DNA from: Cytophagales bacterium
Lineage (GTDB): Bacteria; Bacteroidota; Bacteroidia; Cytophagales; Cyclobacteriaceae
Direction: 5' to 3'
DNA length: 32,640 nucleotides
NCBI GenBank assembly: GCA_003500135.1
Contig: DNTA01000060.1
Span: 1-32,640, forward strand
Made by a program: the position numbers and the translations under genes. This document shows positions 24,948-32,640 of this stretch, piece by piece; positions within the stretch are counted from its first letter, which is position 1; every line of letters begins with the position of its first letter. Below the pieces are notes generated by a model that saw nothing but the letters and a program-made list of their open reading frames with translations, made no database searches and was not told the DNA's origin.

Positions 24948-25490
24948 TCATTTTCGCCTTTTTAATAATTTAACTGGAACACCTCCATATATACAGTTCG
25001 AACCCAAATCTTTATTTACTACACTTCCTGCCGCTATGATTGAACCGCTGCCAATAGTTACTCCATCTAATATTTTACATCCAGCCCCAATCCAAACGTT
25101 ATCTTTTATCTTGATACCTTTTTTTCTCATTCCCTGCTTGTAAATAGGAATATTAATATCATCATATTTATGATTAGCTGGTATTATAACAGTATGAGTT
25201 GCTACTCTAACATTACTCCCTATTGAAAGATTACCGTGTCCATAGATGACACAATAAGAATTAAAAGAACAATTCTCTCCAATAGAAATATGACCTCCAA
25301 AAGTGGAAATAATAGCCCCTTCATCTAAAACAGACCTACGACCTATGGTAACTGATCCTCCCTTCGTTACATCTATAATTACTCTACCTTTAAAAGCTAC
25401 ACTGCGGTCAATTTTGACCAATGACTTGTCTCCAAGAATCTTGGGATTAGCATTTAGAAGATTATATATTTTGCGTAAAATAAGTTTCAA
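24948..25490 (-). CDS. Hexapeptide-repeat O-acyltransferase (left-handed beta-helix)
   Basis: This 180-residue protein consists largely of imperfect hexapeptide repeats (for example VTIGRRSVLDEGAIIS, ISIGENCSFNSYCVIYG, VWIGAGCKILDGVTIGSGSIIAAGSVV), forming a left-handed beta-helix trimer. A catalytic-type His lies in HTVIIPANHKYDD, as in serine/maltose acetyltransferase relatives. It probably O-acetylates a sugar using acetyl-CoA in the cytoplasm. The start is uncertain: the TTG at 25490 makes the gene overlap the end of the ABC ATPase gene by 29 bases. A later TTG at 25421 would remove 23 residues. The first ~30 residues are outside the repeat pattern. Confidence 0.85.
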   Translation of the reverse strand: MKLILRKIYNLLNANPKILGDKSLVKIDRSVAFKGRVIIDVTKGGSVTIGRRSVLDEGAIISTFGGHISIGENCSFNSYCVIYGHGNLSIGSNVRVATHTVIIPANHKYDDINIPIYKQGMRKKGIKIKDNVWIGAGCKILDGVTIGSGSIIAAGSVVNKDLGSNCIYGGVPVKLLKRRK

Positions 25491-26685
25491 CTTCTAAATA
25501 TATTTTACCTATATGAGAATTAATTTTTGCTCCAGTTTGATATATATCTGTTTCAACTACGGTAAAAAAGCAAGCCGATTGAATGTAATCCACTCTCCCT
25601 CTTGTTTTATTAGTTATTGAAATATCGATATAATAACTCCCTTCAATCAATGGAGGTGATTTTACTATAAATTTTATATAGTTAATACCTGATATATCAT
25701 TGGATTCGATTGGAGTTTTCATAGCAGTGCTAATTGCACTTATTTTATTACCATCAGAATCAAAAATAAAAAAACCTAAATGATGATGCTTAAAACTGAA
25801 TGTATCAGTGAGATTAAATTCAAATATTATATCATCGCCATATTTAAACGCTTTAGTAAATTCTTGCTCTTGATTTCTAATTTTAACGGAAGAAATGTAA
25901 TTCCCAAAATGAATTTTATCAATATTATAAGTTTTGTATTGTGCTAAATAGCGATTTACAACCTTGGCCATATTACCTGCAAATTCTATTTTCCCCTTAT
26001 TCAACAATAGCCCATGATTACATAGGTTTTGAACAGCGCTCATATTATGACTAACGAAAAGTACAGTTCTTCCTTCATTTTTACTTACATCACTCATTTT
26101 ACCCAGACATTTTTTTTGGAATCCAGCATCTCCAACTGCCAAAACTTCGTCAACAATAAGGATTTCAGGCTCAAGATGGGCAGCAACACTAAAGGCCAAT
26201 CGTACTTTCATTCCGGAACTGTAATGCTTTACTGGGGTATCCAAGAACTTCTCGACACCACTAAAAGCGACAATCTCATCAAATTTTTGCTTGATCTCTA
26301 CCCGCTTCATTCCGAGTATCGTACCGTTGAGATAGATGTTTTCTCTCCCTGTCAGCTCAGGATGAAATCCTGTTCCCACCTCCAGTAGAGATGACACCCG
26401 CCCATTGATTTCAAACCGCCCAGTTGTTGGCTGAGTGATGCGAGATAGAACCTTAAGCAAGGTGCTTTTTCCAGCACCATTGCGGCCAATGATACCCACT
26501 GCATCGCCTCGTTTGATTTCTAAATTGATGTCTCGTAAGGCCCAAAACTCCTCAGTTGATCCAGAGGTTCTGCCTAGCAATTTGCTAATAAAATCCGCAA
26601 ACGTGTTACGTATATCGCCGCTTTTTTTATGACCTATAATAAATTTTTTCCCTAATCCCTCTATCCTTACTGCAATATCTGTCAT
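25462..26685 (-). CDS. wzt: Polysaccharide ABC exporter ATPase with C-terminal carbohydrate-binding domain (Wzt-like)
   Basis: This 407-residue protein combines an ABC ATPase (~1-250) with an added beta-rich domain (~255-395). Walker A is GRNGAGKST (~68-76), the signature is YSSGMKVR (155-162), Walker B is ILIVDE (175-180), and the H-loop His is 213. The C-terminal domain has the beta-sandwich look of Wzt carbohydrate-binding domains, which recognise the cap at the end of the finished O-polysaccharide before export. It overlaps the permease gene by four bases (ATGA). By hand count, the 5' part is about 40-53% GC in several 60-base lines, while the region encoding the end of the ATPase and the C-terminal domain falls to about 22-35%, a mosaic pattern. 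Confidence 0.92.
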   Translation of the reverse strand: MTDIAVRIEGLGKKFIIGHKKSGDIRNTFADFISKLLGRTSGSTEEFWALRDINLEIKRGDAVGIIGRNGAGKSTLLKVLSRITQPTTGRFEINGRVSSLLEVGTGFHPELTGRENIYLNGTILGMKRVEIKQKFDEIVAFSGVEKFLDTPVKHYSSGMKVRLAFSVAAHLEPEILIVDEVLAVGDAGFQKKCLGKMSDVSKNEGRTVLFVSHNMSAVQNLCNHGLLLNKGKIEFAGNMAKVVNRYLAQYKTYNIDKIHFGNYISSVKIRNQEQEFTKAFKYGDDIIFEFNLTDTFSFKHHHLGFFIFDSDGNKISAISTAMKTPIESNDISGINYIKFIVKSPPLIEGSYYIDISITNKTRGRVDYIQSACFFTVVETDIYQTGAKINSHIGKIYLEVETYFTQNI

Positions 26686-27509
26686 ACGATATCAGCCATT
26701 ATACGTTCGACTCTTTTAAAATAGTACAGGCCAGAAACAAAGAGAATTCCGACAGCTATGAAGGAGTAATAAGCATAAGTACCAGGAGGTTGTGATCCTA
26801 AAAGACACCATCGATACCCTTCAACTATTCCGGCCATAGGATTAAGGTAATACAAAATTGTCGCCCATTCTGGTAAATTTTTTATAACTAATGATGAGGG
26901 GTATCCAACTGGTGTCGCATAAAGCCCAAACTGAACCAGGAAGGGCACCACATGTTGAAAGTCTCTATAGCGAATAGTTAATGCACTTAACCATATCCCT
27001 ACTGCCAGGGCCGATATTATAGTCAGTAATATGAAAATCGGAAGAAAAACCACTTCTTGTCCCGGGATGTATTTGTAATAGACTAGAAAACAAATAAGAA
27101 AAATAAAACCGATCGAGAAATCAATAAAACCAACCACTGCTTTACTCAATGGAATGACCAATCTCGGAAAATAGATCTTCTTGATCATTTCTTGTGATGA
27201 GATAATGGAGTTGCCAGATTGATTCAGTACAAAACCAAAATAAGCCCATGCTGCCATACCACAAAGTGCAAATAGCGGGTAGGGAATATCGCCTGTATCA
27301 ACATTAACTGCCTTACCAAAAACTAGTGTAAAAATGATGAGGGTAGCAAGTGGCTGCAACACAGCCCATGTTAATCCCAGGAAAGTCTGAGCGTAACGTA
27401 CCCTTAAATCGCGGTAAGCCAGTATTACAAATAGATCCTTGTAAGCCAGTAGCTCCCTGATATTAAGCTTTAAATTGCTCTTTTGGGCGTCTACAATAAT
27501 TTTATACAT
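26682..27509 (-). CDS. wzm: Polysaccharide ABC-2 type permease (Wzm-like)
   Basis: This 275-residue membrane protein has about six hydrophobic helices and the ABC-2/O-antigen-export layout. An N-terminal interface helix (IRELLAYKDLFVILAYRDLRVRYAQ) is followed by the usual TFLGLTWAVLQPLATLIIF. A later stretch, YATPVGYP...LPEWATILYYLNPMAGIVEGYR, is a hallmark of Wzm-like permeases. It exports undecaprenyl-linked polysaccharide across the inner membrane together with the ATPase encoded immediately downstream (ATGA overlap). Composition is near 43% GC by hand count, closer to the core genes than the neighbouring glycan genes. A candidate -7 box lies at 27580-27587. Confidence 0.93.
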   Translation of the reverse strand: MYKIIVDAQKSNLKLNIRELLAYKDLFVILAYRDLRVRYAQTFLGLTWAVLQPLATLIIFTLVFGKAVNVDTGDIPYPLFALCGMAAWAYFGFVLNQSGNSIISSQEMIKKIYFPRLVIPLSKAVVGFIDFSIGFIFLICFLVYYKYIPGQEVVFLPIFILLTIISALAVGIWLSALTIRYRDFQHVVPFLVQFGLYATPVGYPSSLVIKNLPEWATILYYLNPMAGIVEGYRWCLLGSQPPGTYAYYSFIAVGILFVSGLYYFKRVERIMADIV

Positions 27510-27579
27510 AACTTCTCACTATGTTCTTGCTATTGGGCAGAAAATATGATTCACCACTCCACTCACATCCTTCAATGAA

Positions 27580-27587
27580 CAAAATTA
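27580..27587 (-). promoter_or_regulatory. Candidate -7 box (TAATTTTG) for the wzm-wzt operon
   Basis: Read on the minus strand this is TAATTTTG, matching TAnnTTTG exactly and identical to the boxes before gltX and hemE. It lies 70 bases upstream of the wzm ATG. No TTTG is seen at the expected -33 spacing, so support is partial. Confidence 0.38.
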
Positions 27588-27651
27588 GAAAAAAAGTGCA
27601 TATTTGAATCTATTTTATTTCTATTTAGTCAATGAAAATAGATAATGAGTT

Positions 27652-27679
27652 TTGCTAACGATTAATCTCACGTTAGCAA
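27652..27679. repeat. Inverted repeat (9-bp arms, 10-base loop)
   Basis: TTGCTAACG and CGTTAGCAA are exact reverse complements separated by ATTAATCTCA. There is no T-run after either arm, so it does not look like an intrinsic terminator. It sits about 65 bases upstream of the candidate -7 box of the exporter operon, where a regulator could bind. Either a protein-binding operator or a chance structure would fit. Confidence 0.45.
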
Positions 27680-27887
27680 TAAAGAATATAATACTTATAC
27701 AAAAATGACCTAATAAATATCTAGAGTAGATTATTTCTGAGGAGAATTTCCATAATTTTTACTTGAACATAAAAGAACCATACATATCAAGACCTAATGC
27801 TTAAATACTAACATGTATTCAATCTTTATTTAAATATTAGATACCTCTAATTCATCATATTGTTTAATAAATTAATCAACAAAATTG

Positions 27888-27895
27888 TATTTTTG
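27888..27895 (+). promoter_or_regulatory. Possible plus-strand -7 box (TATTTTTG), target unclear
   Basis: TATTTTTG fits TAnnTTTG, and a TTG lies about 25 bases upstream (27860-27862). Transcription from here would run antisense into the sulfotransferase gene. There is no plus-strand gene nearby, so this is either spurious or would drive an antisense RNA. Confidence 0.15.
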
Positions 27896-27995
27896 CCATA
27901 ATCTTTTTTGGCATCAGACAGTTTGTCATCCACAACTGTTTAATTTAGCTTATTTACATGACAATTGTAATTATTTCTTTATCTCAAGATTTTAA

Positions 27996-28931
27996 TTAAT
28001 CTAAATATCGATTAATATATTCATCTTGTATTTCAAATTTTTTAATAAGATCAGTGCATTTTTGGATTTGTAATAGACTAAACGAATTTTTCCAACTATT
28101 CAAATATTCATCTTTTGACACATTATGATCCTTTCTTTTGGTTGTCGAGCTTTTTTTACTTACAGATTTATAAATGTTTTCAGGTACTGTAATTCTCCAA
28201 TTATTAAATATTTTCTGAATGCATTTTACTGGATCATCAACAAAATCTTCGTAATAAACTACTTGATATTTAAACCTACTATTCGATTCAAGAGCCACTT
28301 TATTTGTTATACACCAGTTCGCAATTAATAATTCTTCTTTTGAACTCAGCTTTTCTAAAAGATTTTTATTATCACTAAAGATTTTGCTAAAACGACCTTG
28401 CGGCGCTTTATAATTCGAAAATTTATAGTCCCACCCCCCTTGTTTTAGTTGTGAACTCACAACGGCAAATGGGTTTCGAATTAAGTATATAGGTTTGTAT
28501 TTGAAGTTGTATTGATTCACTATCCATGGCAAAAGAGCATTACCTCTGCAAATTTTAACGATTAGTTTATCGGCTTCTTTATACGTTTCTATATCAGTTT
28601 TAAGCAACGTCCATTCATTCAAAACCTTACCAGATAAAACTTTGTCAAATGCCTTTTTGGCTTCGTTCCATTCTTCTTTTTCAGGAATGAACTGTCTCCA
28701 TGAAAATCCTAACTTCTTAAAATCAGTCATGTATTTTAAATGAAGAGGTTCCCATAATATAGCAGAATTGGGAATAGTATTAATCATTTCGGCCAACCAG
28801 GTACTCCCACCTCTTGGATCAGAAAAAATTAAAATTTGATCTTCCGGTTTAAACCTTTTCTTTAAAGATTTAATCCTCAAAACTTTATGCTCAAGTTCAA
28901 TTCTATTTTTTATTCTATTGATGGTATCCAT
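27996..28931 (-). CDS. Sulfotransferase (PAPS-dependent)
   Basis: This 311-residue cytoplasmic-looking protein has the two PAPS-binding signatures. The 5'-phosphosulfate loop is FSDPRGGSTWLAE (Arg40, Ser43, Thr44), matching the P-R-S/G-G-S/T-x-W/F-L pattern. The 3'-phosphate motif is YLIRNPFAVVSSQLKQ (Arg152, Ser159/160). EPLH and YYEDFVDDP are typical of carbohydrate sulfotransferases. It likely adds sulfate to a sugar of the surface glycan. It reads in the same direction as the exporter but is separated from it by 486 bases, so it probably has its own promoter. It is divergent from the T9SS cargo gene, 95 bases away. Confidence 0.87.
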   Translation of the reverse strand: MDTINRIKNRIELEHKVLRIKSLKKRFKPEDQILIFSDPRGGSTWLAEMINTIPNSAILWEPLHLKYMTDFKKLGFSWRQFIPEKEEWNEAKKAFDKVLSGKVLNEWTLLKTDIETYKEADKLIVKICRGNALLPWIVNQYNFKYKPIYLIRNPFAVVSSQLKQGGWDYKFSNYKAPQGRFSKIFSDNKNLLEKLSSKEELLIANWCITNKVALESNSRFKYQVVYYEDFVDDPVKCIQKIFNNWRITVPENIYKSVSKKSSTTKRKDHNVSKDEYLNSWKNSFSLLQIQKCTDLIKKFEIQDEYINRYLD

Positions 28932-29026
28932 TTAAATAAATCGATAATATTGTCAATAAAGGTTACAATTTTCATTATAGGAGATATAAAAGAAGTGTAT
29001 TAATGCTTATTAATAAAACAAAATAA

Positions 29027-32000
29027 ATGAAAATAATATATTTTCTGATACTACTACATATCTCATGTTTACATGCTTTAGCACAATATATTGTTGCAGA
29101 TTTTGAGATGAATGATACAATTTGCATAAATGAAAACATGGAAATTTTAAATCTCTCGCCACTTAATCAAAATTATAAGTGGTATAAATGCGGTAATTTA
29201 CTTTTCAATCATAATGAAAAATATACCTTAAATAATGGTAATAACGCTTTCAGAGCTTCCTATGGTTACACATCAGTAAATTTTAACAATAATTATTACG
29301 GTATTACTCTGAGAAATGCAGGTTTAATGTATCTCTTTCAGTATAGCAATAACTATGGAGCTATTGAGAACTTAGAAATATATCCCGACCAAAGAAGTAA
29401 TTTCTCTTCACCTAGAAATATTAAAATAACTAAATCAAAAAACAACATCATTGGCCTTGTTACCAACTCGGGAGGTTCAATAAATATCACAAGGCTTAAT
29501 TTCGGAAACTCCATTTTAAACGACCCCGTTCATGATAATATTCCGTCTATGACGCCTTTTACGAATTCAAATGGTCTGGAAATCATTGAAGATAATGAAG
29601 TGTTTTATGCCTTAATCGGCAAAAATTCGGGTAATCAAATCGCTGTTTTAAATTTTGGAGATGACCTTTTAAATGATCCTTCCGTAAGTACATTTACTAT
29701 CCCGGACGCCTCTGGAATAACAGGTATTTCACTAACAAAATATTGCGGCTCATACTATGGTTTGGTCACTTCAATAAATAATGATAAATTATTTAAACTG
29801 ACTTTTAATAATGGATTAAATAATGTGCCGCAAATCGAAGAAGTTATTATTTCTGATGCCCGATTTATTCAACCTGCCCGGGTCAAGTGGGAAGTAGAGA
29901 ATGGAGACTTTTTTGCATTTATTCAATTAGATGGGAGTAGTATAGTGAGGTTGTTTTTTGGGAATAATCCAAATAATGAATTTTCAATTGACTTTCTTGA
30001 AGAGCTTTCAGAAAATTGCTATGCTTTTGATATAATTAAAACTTCTGACGATGCTTATCGTTATCTGACAGTTGATTATGTCAATGCAACTAAAGGGTTA
30101 TTCGGGCTGACTTTTGACAATGAATGTATTTATGATCCAATATCCTCCACTGAATATATTCCTAATGACATAAGTTATTCAGAATCCGGCAATCAAATTC
30201 TGAAATTGGTAGTTTCCGATAGCGACGGAAATTTCAGCAGTAAGACAGACACTGTTTTTGTTAAGGATATAGTTACTCCATCCCTTTCTTTTGAAAGCAA
30301 TGGGAATTGCCAGGGTGCGCCTGTTAACTTCAGTATACAAACTGATGACATTTCCATGATCGATTCTGCCAAATGGAATTTTGGAGACTTAAATGGCTCT
30401 TCAGAATTATTGAATCCTAGCTATACCTATGCCTCAGAAGACACTTATTTCCCATCGATTCGAGCCTATTTTGAAAATGGGTGTTCAAATTTTTATACAG
30501 GTAGCTTACCCATCTACCTCCCCCCGGAATCATCATTCGATTATCCATCAGGTATATTGTGCTCTAATAGCCCTATTCCTTTTACAAATACAACCAATTT
30601 CTTTGGTCCGGATTCCGTTTTATCTTACAACTGGAATTTCGATGGAATAGAATCGTCACAAGAAGAGAACCCAACATTTAATTTTAGTAGTGGAGGGATT
30701 AAAAATGTAACTCTAACGGCTTCTATTCCCGGTTGTATTGGTGATTCCATACGTTTGGTTGACATAACTGAGGGGCCCAACACCCAATTCTCCTTTACAG
30801 GCGCCTGTGAGTATGAAATTTTTGAGTTTGACAACCTGACCACGGGAACGGATATAACCGGTTATCAGTGGGATTTTGGGGACGGCAATTTCAGCACGGA
30901 AGATGAACCACTCCACCTTTTCAATTCAGGCAATACCTATGATGTAACGCTGGAAGCCACGAATGCCCTGGGTTGCCAAACGACATTTGAAGCGCCAGTA
31001 CCCGTACGTTCAAAACCTCTGGCCAGTTTTGATAATGAGTTGGCTTGTTCGGAGAATGAAATCCGGTTTTTCAATATCAGCGCCGTCCAAAATGCGAATA
31101 TCGATACTTCAAACTGGTTGATCAGTAATACGGAATTTGGTTTTGAAGCTACTTCACAGGAAATGGATCCTGAAATTCTATTGGCAGATCCGGGAATATA
31201 CAACATTACACTCCGCGCAGTCAGCAATTATGGCTGCAGCGATACTTTGACATCTGACATAGAAGTGATAGAATCGCCGCAAGTGGATTACACATCGGAA
31301 ATAGCCTGCCTGGGCGCCGAAACCCAACTTATGGCTATGGCCATACCTCCTCAAAATGGCAATATCGTATCGCATAACTGGATAGTAGATGGGGTATTAT
31401 ATACCGAACCTGACATCGGCCATGTATTCAACACATCAGGAAATAAAAACATACGCCTAACTGCACGCGCTGACAACAATTGTGAGCAATCCGTCAGTCG
31501 TGAGCTTTACCTACCTGGTCTTCCCAACGCCGATTTTACGAACTCCAGATTGTGTAACAATGAACCGATTACATTTGCCAGCATTTCAAGTGATGACCCA
31601 GAAGATCCTATTGCTTTTTACGATTGGAAAATAAATGGAAATAATTTATCAAATGCCGAAACCTTCCAAACGAACCTTTCGAATGCCGAGAACTACGAGG
31701 TACAAATGATCAGCTATACCGCTAACAATTGTACCGATACGATATCCCGCACTATACAGGTAAATCAGGCCCCTGTTGCACTAATAGATGCGGACCCTTT
31801 GAATGGCGCTCCTCCACTCGAAGTGTTTTTTACCAATAACACATCTTTTTCTGATGACTTTTACTGGGATTTCAGCGCCAATAATGATGACTTTTCAACG
31901 GAAGAAGAGCCGTTATACACCTATGAAGAAATTGGCGTTGAGCGGGTATCCTTTATAGCTCGTAATGATGACGATTGCGAAGATTCCATTGGTCTGCAGA

Positions 32001-32602
32001 TAAACGTTTTACCACCGGTTCTGGATTTAAGCATTAATTCGGTAGTTCCCGTGCAAAATGAAGACCGGATTGGATTTGTGGTTACCATCGAAAACCGCGG
32101 AACAGTTGTGGTGGACCAGACCGATCTTAAAATAAGAGTGAACAACGAGATAACCCTTGTTGAAAGAATTAGTGAGCGACTCATTCCCGGAAGCGCTGTG
32201 AATCACACATTCGATTTTGATATCATCAATGTTGAAAATCAACCTGTGAGGATCGTGTGTTTTGAGATCAATGCAGTTGACACCGACTTATCGGATGAAA
32301 CGCCCGAAAATAATTCTGAATGCCTCGATTTGAGCTCATCTTTTTTCGTATTCAATCCTTATCCAAATCCTGTTAATGAAGTGTTTACCCTACCATTTAT
32401 AAAATCGCAAGAGGGATCAGTAACAATCCAGTTGATCTCATCGGACGGAAAAAATACTTATGAACAAACGGCCACCGGATTGAAAGAAGGTTTAAACTTC
32501 ATTGACGTTGATGTAAGCAGGTATGCATCCGGCAATTATTTAATAAATGTCTCTGATCAAAACGGTGGAAAAAACGAGATATTTAAGATGATCATCCTTT
32601 AA
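29027..32602 (+). CDS. Secreted multi-PKD-domain protein with T9SS type A sorting domain
   Basis: This 1191-residue protein has a signal peptide (1-19, ending HALAQ). Residues ~130-370 hold five or so similar units containing phrases like YYGLVTS, FYALIGK and LNFGDDLLNDP, a probable beta-propeller. About seven PKD-like repeats follow (~418, 501, 584, 665, 752, 834, 916 as starts), with FGD or W-x-F-G cores such as YQWDFGDGNFST; most carry two Cys that could form a disulfide. A CARDB-like domain (~998-1100) precedes the C-terminal sorting domain (~1108-1191; PYPNPVNEVFTLP ... GNYLINV ... KMIIL), which directs export by the type IX system and cell-surface anchoring. Ligand or adhesion function is possible, not shown. 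GC content changes within the gene. Confidence 0.9.
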   Translation: MKIIYFLILLHISCLHALAQYIVADFEMNDTICINENMEILNLSPLNQNYKWYKCGNLLFNHNEKYTLNNGNNAFRASYGYTSVNFNNNYYGITLRNAGLMYLFQYSNNYGAIENLEIYPDQRSNFSSPRNIKITKSKNNIIGLVTNSGGSINITRLNFGNSILNDPVHDNIPSMTPFTNSNGLEIIEDNEVFYALIGKNSGNQIAVLNFGDDLLNDPSVSTFTIPDASGITGISLTKYCGSYYGLVTSINNDKLFKLTFNNGLNNVPQIEEVIISDARFIQPARVKWEVENGDFFAFIQLDGSSIVRLFFGNNPNNEFSIDFLEELSENCYAFDIIKTSDDAYRYLTVDYVNATKGLFGLTFDNECIYDPISSTEYIPNDISYSESGNQILKLVVSDSDGNFSSKTDTVFVKDIVTPSLSFESNGNCQGAPVNFSIQTDDISMIDSAKWNFGDLNGSSELLNPSYTYASEDTYFPSIRAYFENGCSNFYTGSLPIYLPPESSFDYPSGILCSNSPIPFTNTTNFFGPDSVLSYNWNFDGIESSQEENPTFNFSSGGIKNVTLTASIPGCIGDSIRLVDITEGPNTQFSFTGACEYEIFEFDNLTTGTDITGYQWDFGDGNFSTEDEPLHLFNSGNTYDVTLEATNALGCQTTFEAPVPVRSKPLASFDNELACSENEIRFFNISAVQNANIDTSNWLISNTEFGFEATSQEMDPEILLADPGIYNITLRAVSNYGCSDTLTSDIEVIESPQVDYTSEIACLGAETQLMAMAIPPQNGNIVSHNWIVDGVLYTEPDIGHVFNTSGNKNIRLTARADNNCEQSVSRELYLPGLPNADFTNSRLCNNEPITFASISSDDPEDPIAFYDWKINGNNLSNAETFQTNLSNAENYEVQMISYTANNCTDTISRTIQVNQAPVALIDADPLNGAPPLEVFFTNNTSFSDDFYWDFSANNDDFSTEEEPLYTYEEIGVERVSFIARNDDDCEDSIGLQINVLPPVLDLSINSVVPVQNEDRIGFVVTIENRGTVVVDQTDLKIRVNNEITLVERISERLIPGSAVNHTFDFDIINVENQPVRIVCFEINAVDTDLSDETPENNSECLDLSSSFFVFNPYPNPVNEVFTLPFIKSQEGSVTIQLISSDGKNTYEQTATGLKEGLNFIDVDVSRYASGNYLINVSDQNGGKNEIFKMIIL

Positions 32603-32640
32603 CCTGGATCATACATTAGGATTCGTCATGAAAGCCCAAA
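32603..32640. other. Window end, no feature recognised
   Basis: The last 38 bases after the T9SS cargo gene contain no terminator hairpin or complete gene. An ATG at 32629 runs off the window and cannot be judged. Confidence 0.3.

Larger units (their letters stand above)
27510..27995. other. AT-rich non-coding gap between the exporter and the sulfotransferase gene
   Basis: This 486-base gap has no convincing coding frame. It contains a TAATTTTG box facing the exporter genes, a TATTTTTG box facing the other way at 27888-27895, and a 9-bp perfect inverted repeat at 27652-27679. I see no tRNA, terminator with a U-run, or mobile-element ends. It is long compared with other gaps in the cluster and may be the control region of the exporter operon. 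Confidence 0.6.

Noticed and set aside
27888..27995. A small RNA gene driven from the plus-strand TATTTTTG box
   Set aside because: There is no terminator, no conserved structure visible, and the box could be chance in AT-rich DNA.
1..32640. CRISPR array, tRNA or rRNA genes, insertion sequences
   Set aside because: I saw no regular short repeats with spacers, no cloverleaf or rRNA-like stretches, and no transposase or integrase gene.

Overview
The window looks like a chromosomal segment from a member of the Bacteroidota, probably a Cytophagales-like marine or soil bacterium. The evidence is a secreted PKD-repeat protein with a type IX secretion (T9SS) C-terminal sorting domain, a PD40/OmpA-type envelope protein, TAnnTTTG-type -7 promoter boxes and a general lack of strong Shine-Dalgarno sequences. 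The genus cannot be fixed from sequence reading alone.

Left part (1-15,031) is mostly housekeeping and envelope genes with moderate GC. In order: the 3' end of an L,D-transpeptidase gene, an alpha/beta hydrolase, a serine beta-lactamase-like gene broken by three in-frame stops, a PD40/OmpA-like envelope protein, a six-helix membrane class III nucleotide cyclase, a saccharopine dehydrogenase-like enzyme (minus strand), an isoprenylcysteine-methyltransferase-like membrane protein, glutamyl-tRNA synthetase followed by a tiny lysine-rich protein, a two-helix membrane protein, a RidA-family deaminase, uroporphyrinogen decarboxylase and a very large SNF2-type helicase with two SWIM zinc fingers.

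Right part (15,178-28,931) is a surface-polysaccharide cluster, almost all on the minus strand. An ABC-2 permease (Wzm-like) and an ATPase with a C-terminal carbohydrate-binding domain (Wzt-like) form the export pair. Downstream of them lie a hexapeptide acyltransferase, an FkbM methyltransferase, a poorly recognised putative glycosyltransferase, GT2 and GT4 glycosyltransferases, an asparagine-synthase-like enzyme without the glutaminase cysteine, and one methyltransferase in the opposite orientation. A sulfotransferase sits upstream of the exporter. No Wzx, Wzy or initiating transferase is visible, which fits ABC-dependent export of a finished chain. Most of this part is very AT-rich by hand count, except the permease and the N-terminal half of the ATPase.

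The window ends with a 1191-residue T9SS cargo protein (29,027-32,602) containing a beta-propeller-like region, about seven PKD-like repeats and a sorting domain. Its 5' part is AT-rich like the glycan cluster and its 3' part is GC-richer like the core genes. The most informative patterns are the composition breaks inside wzt and inside the T9SS gene, which suggest the edges of exchanged glycan cassettes. I did not find a clearly new defence, mobile or RNA system.
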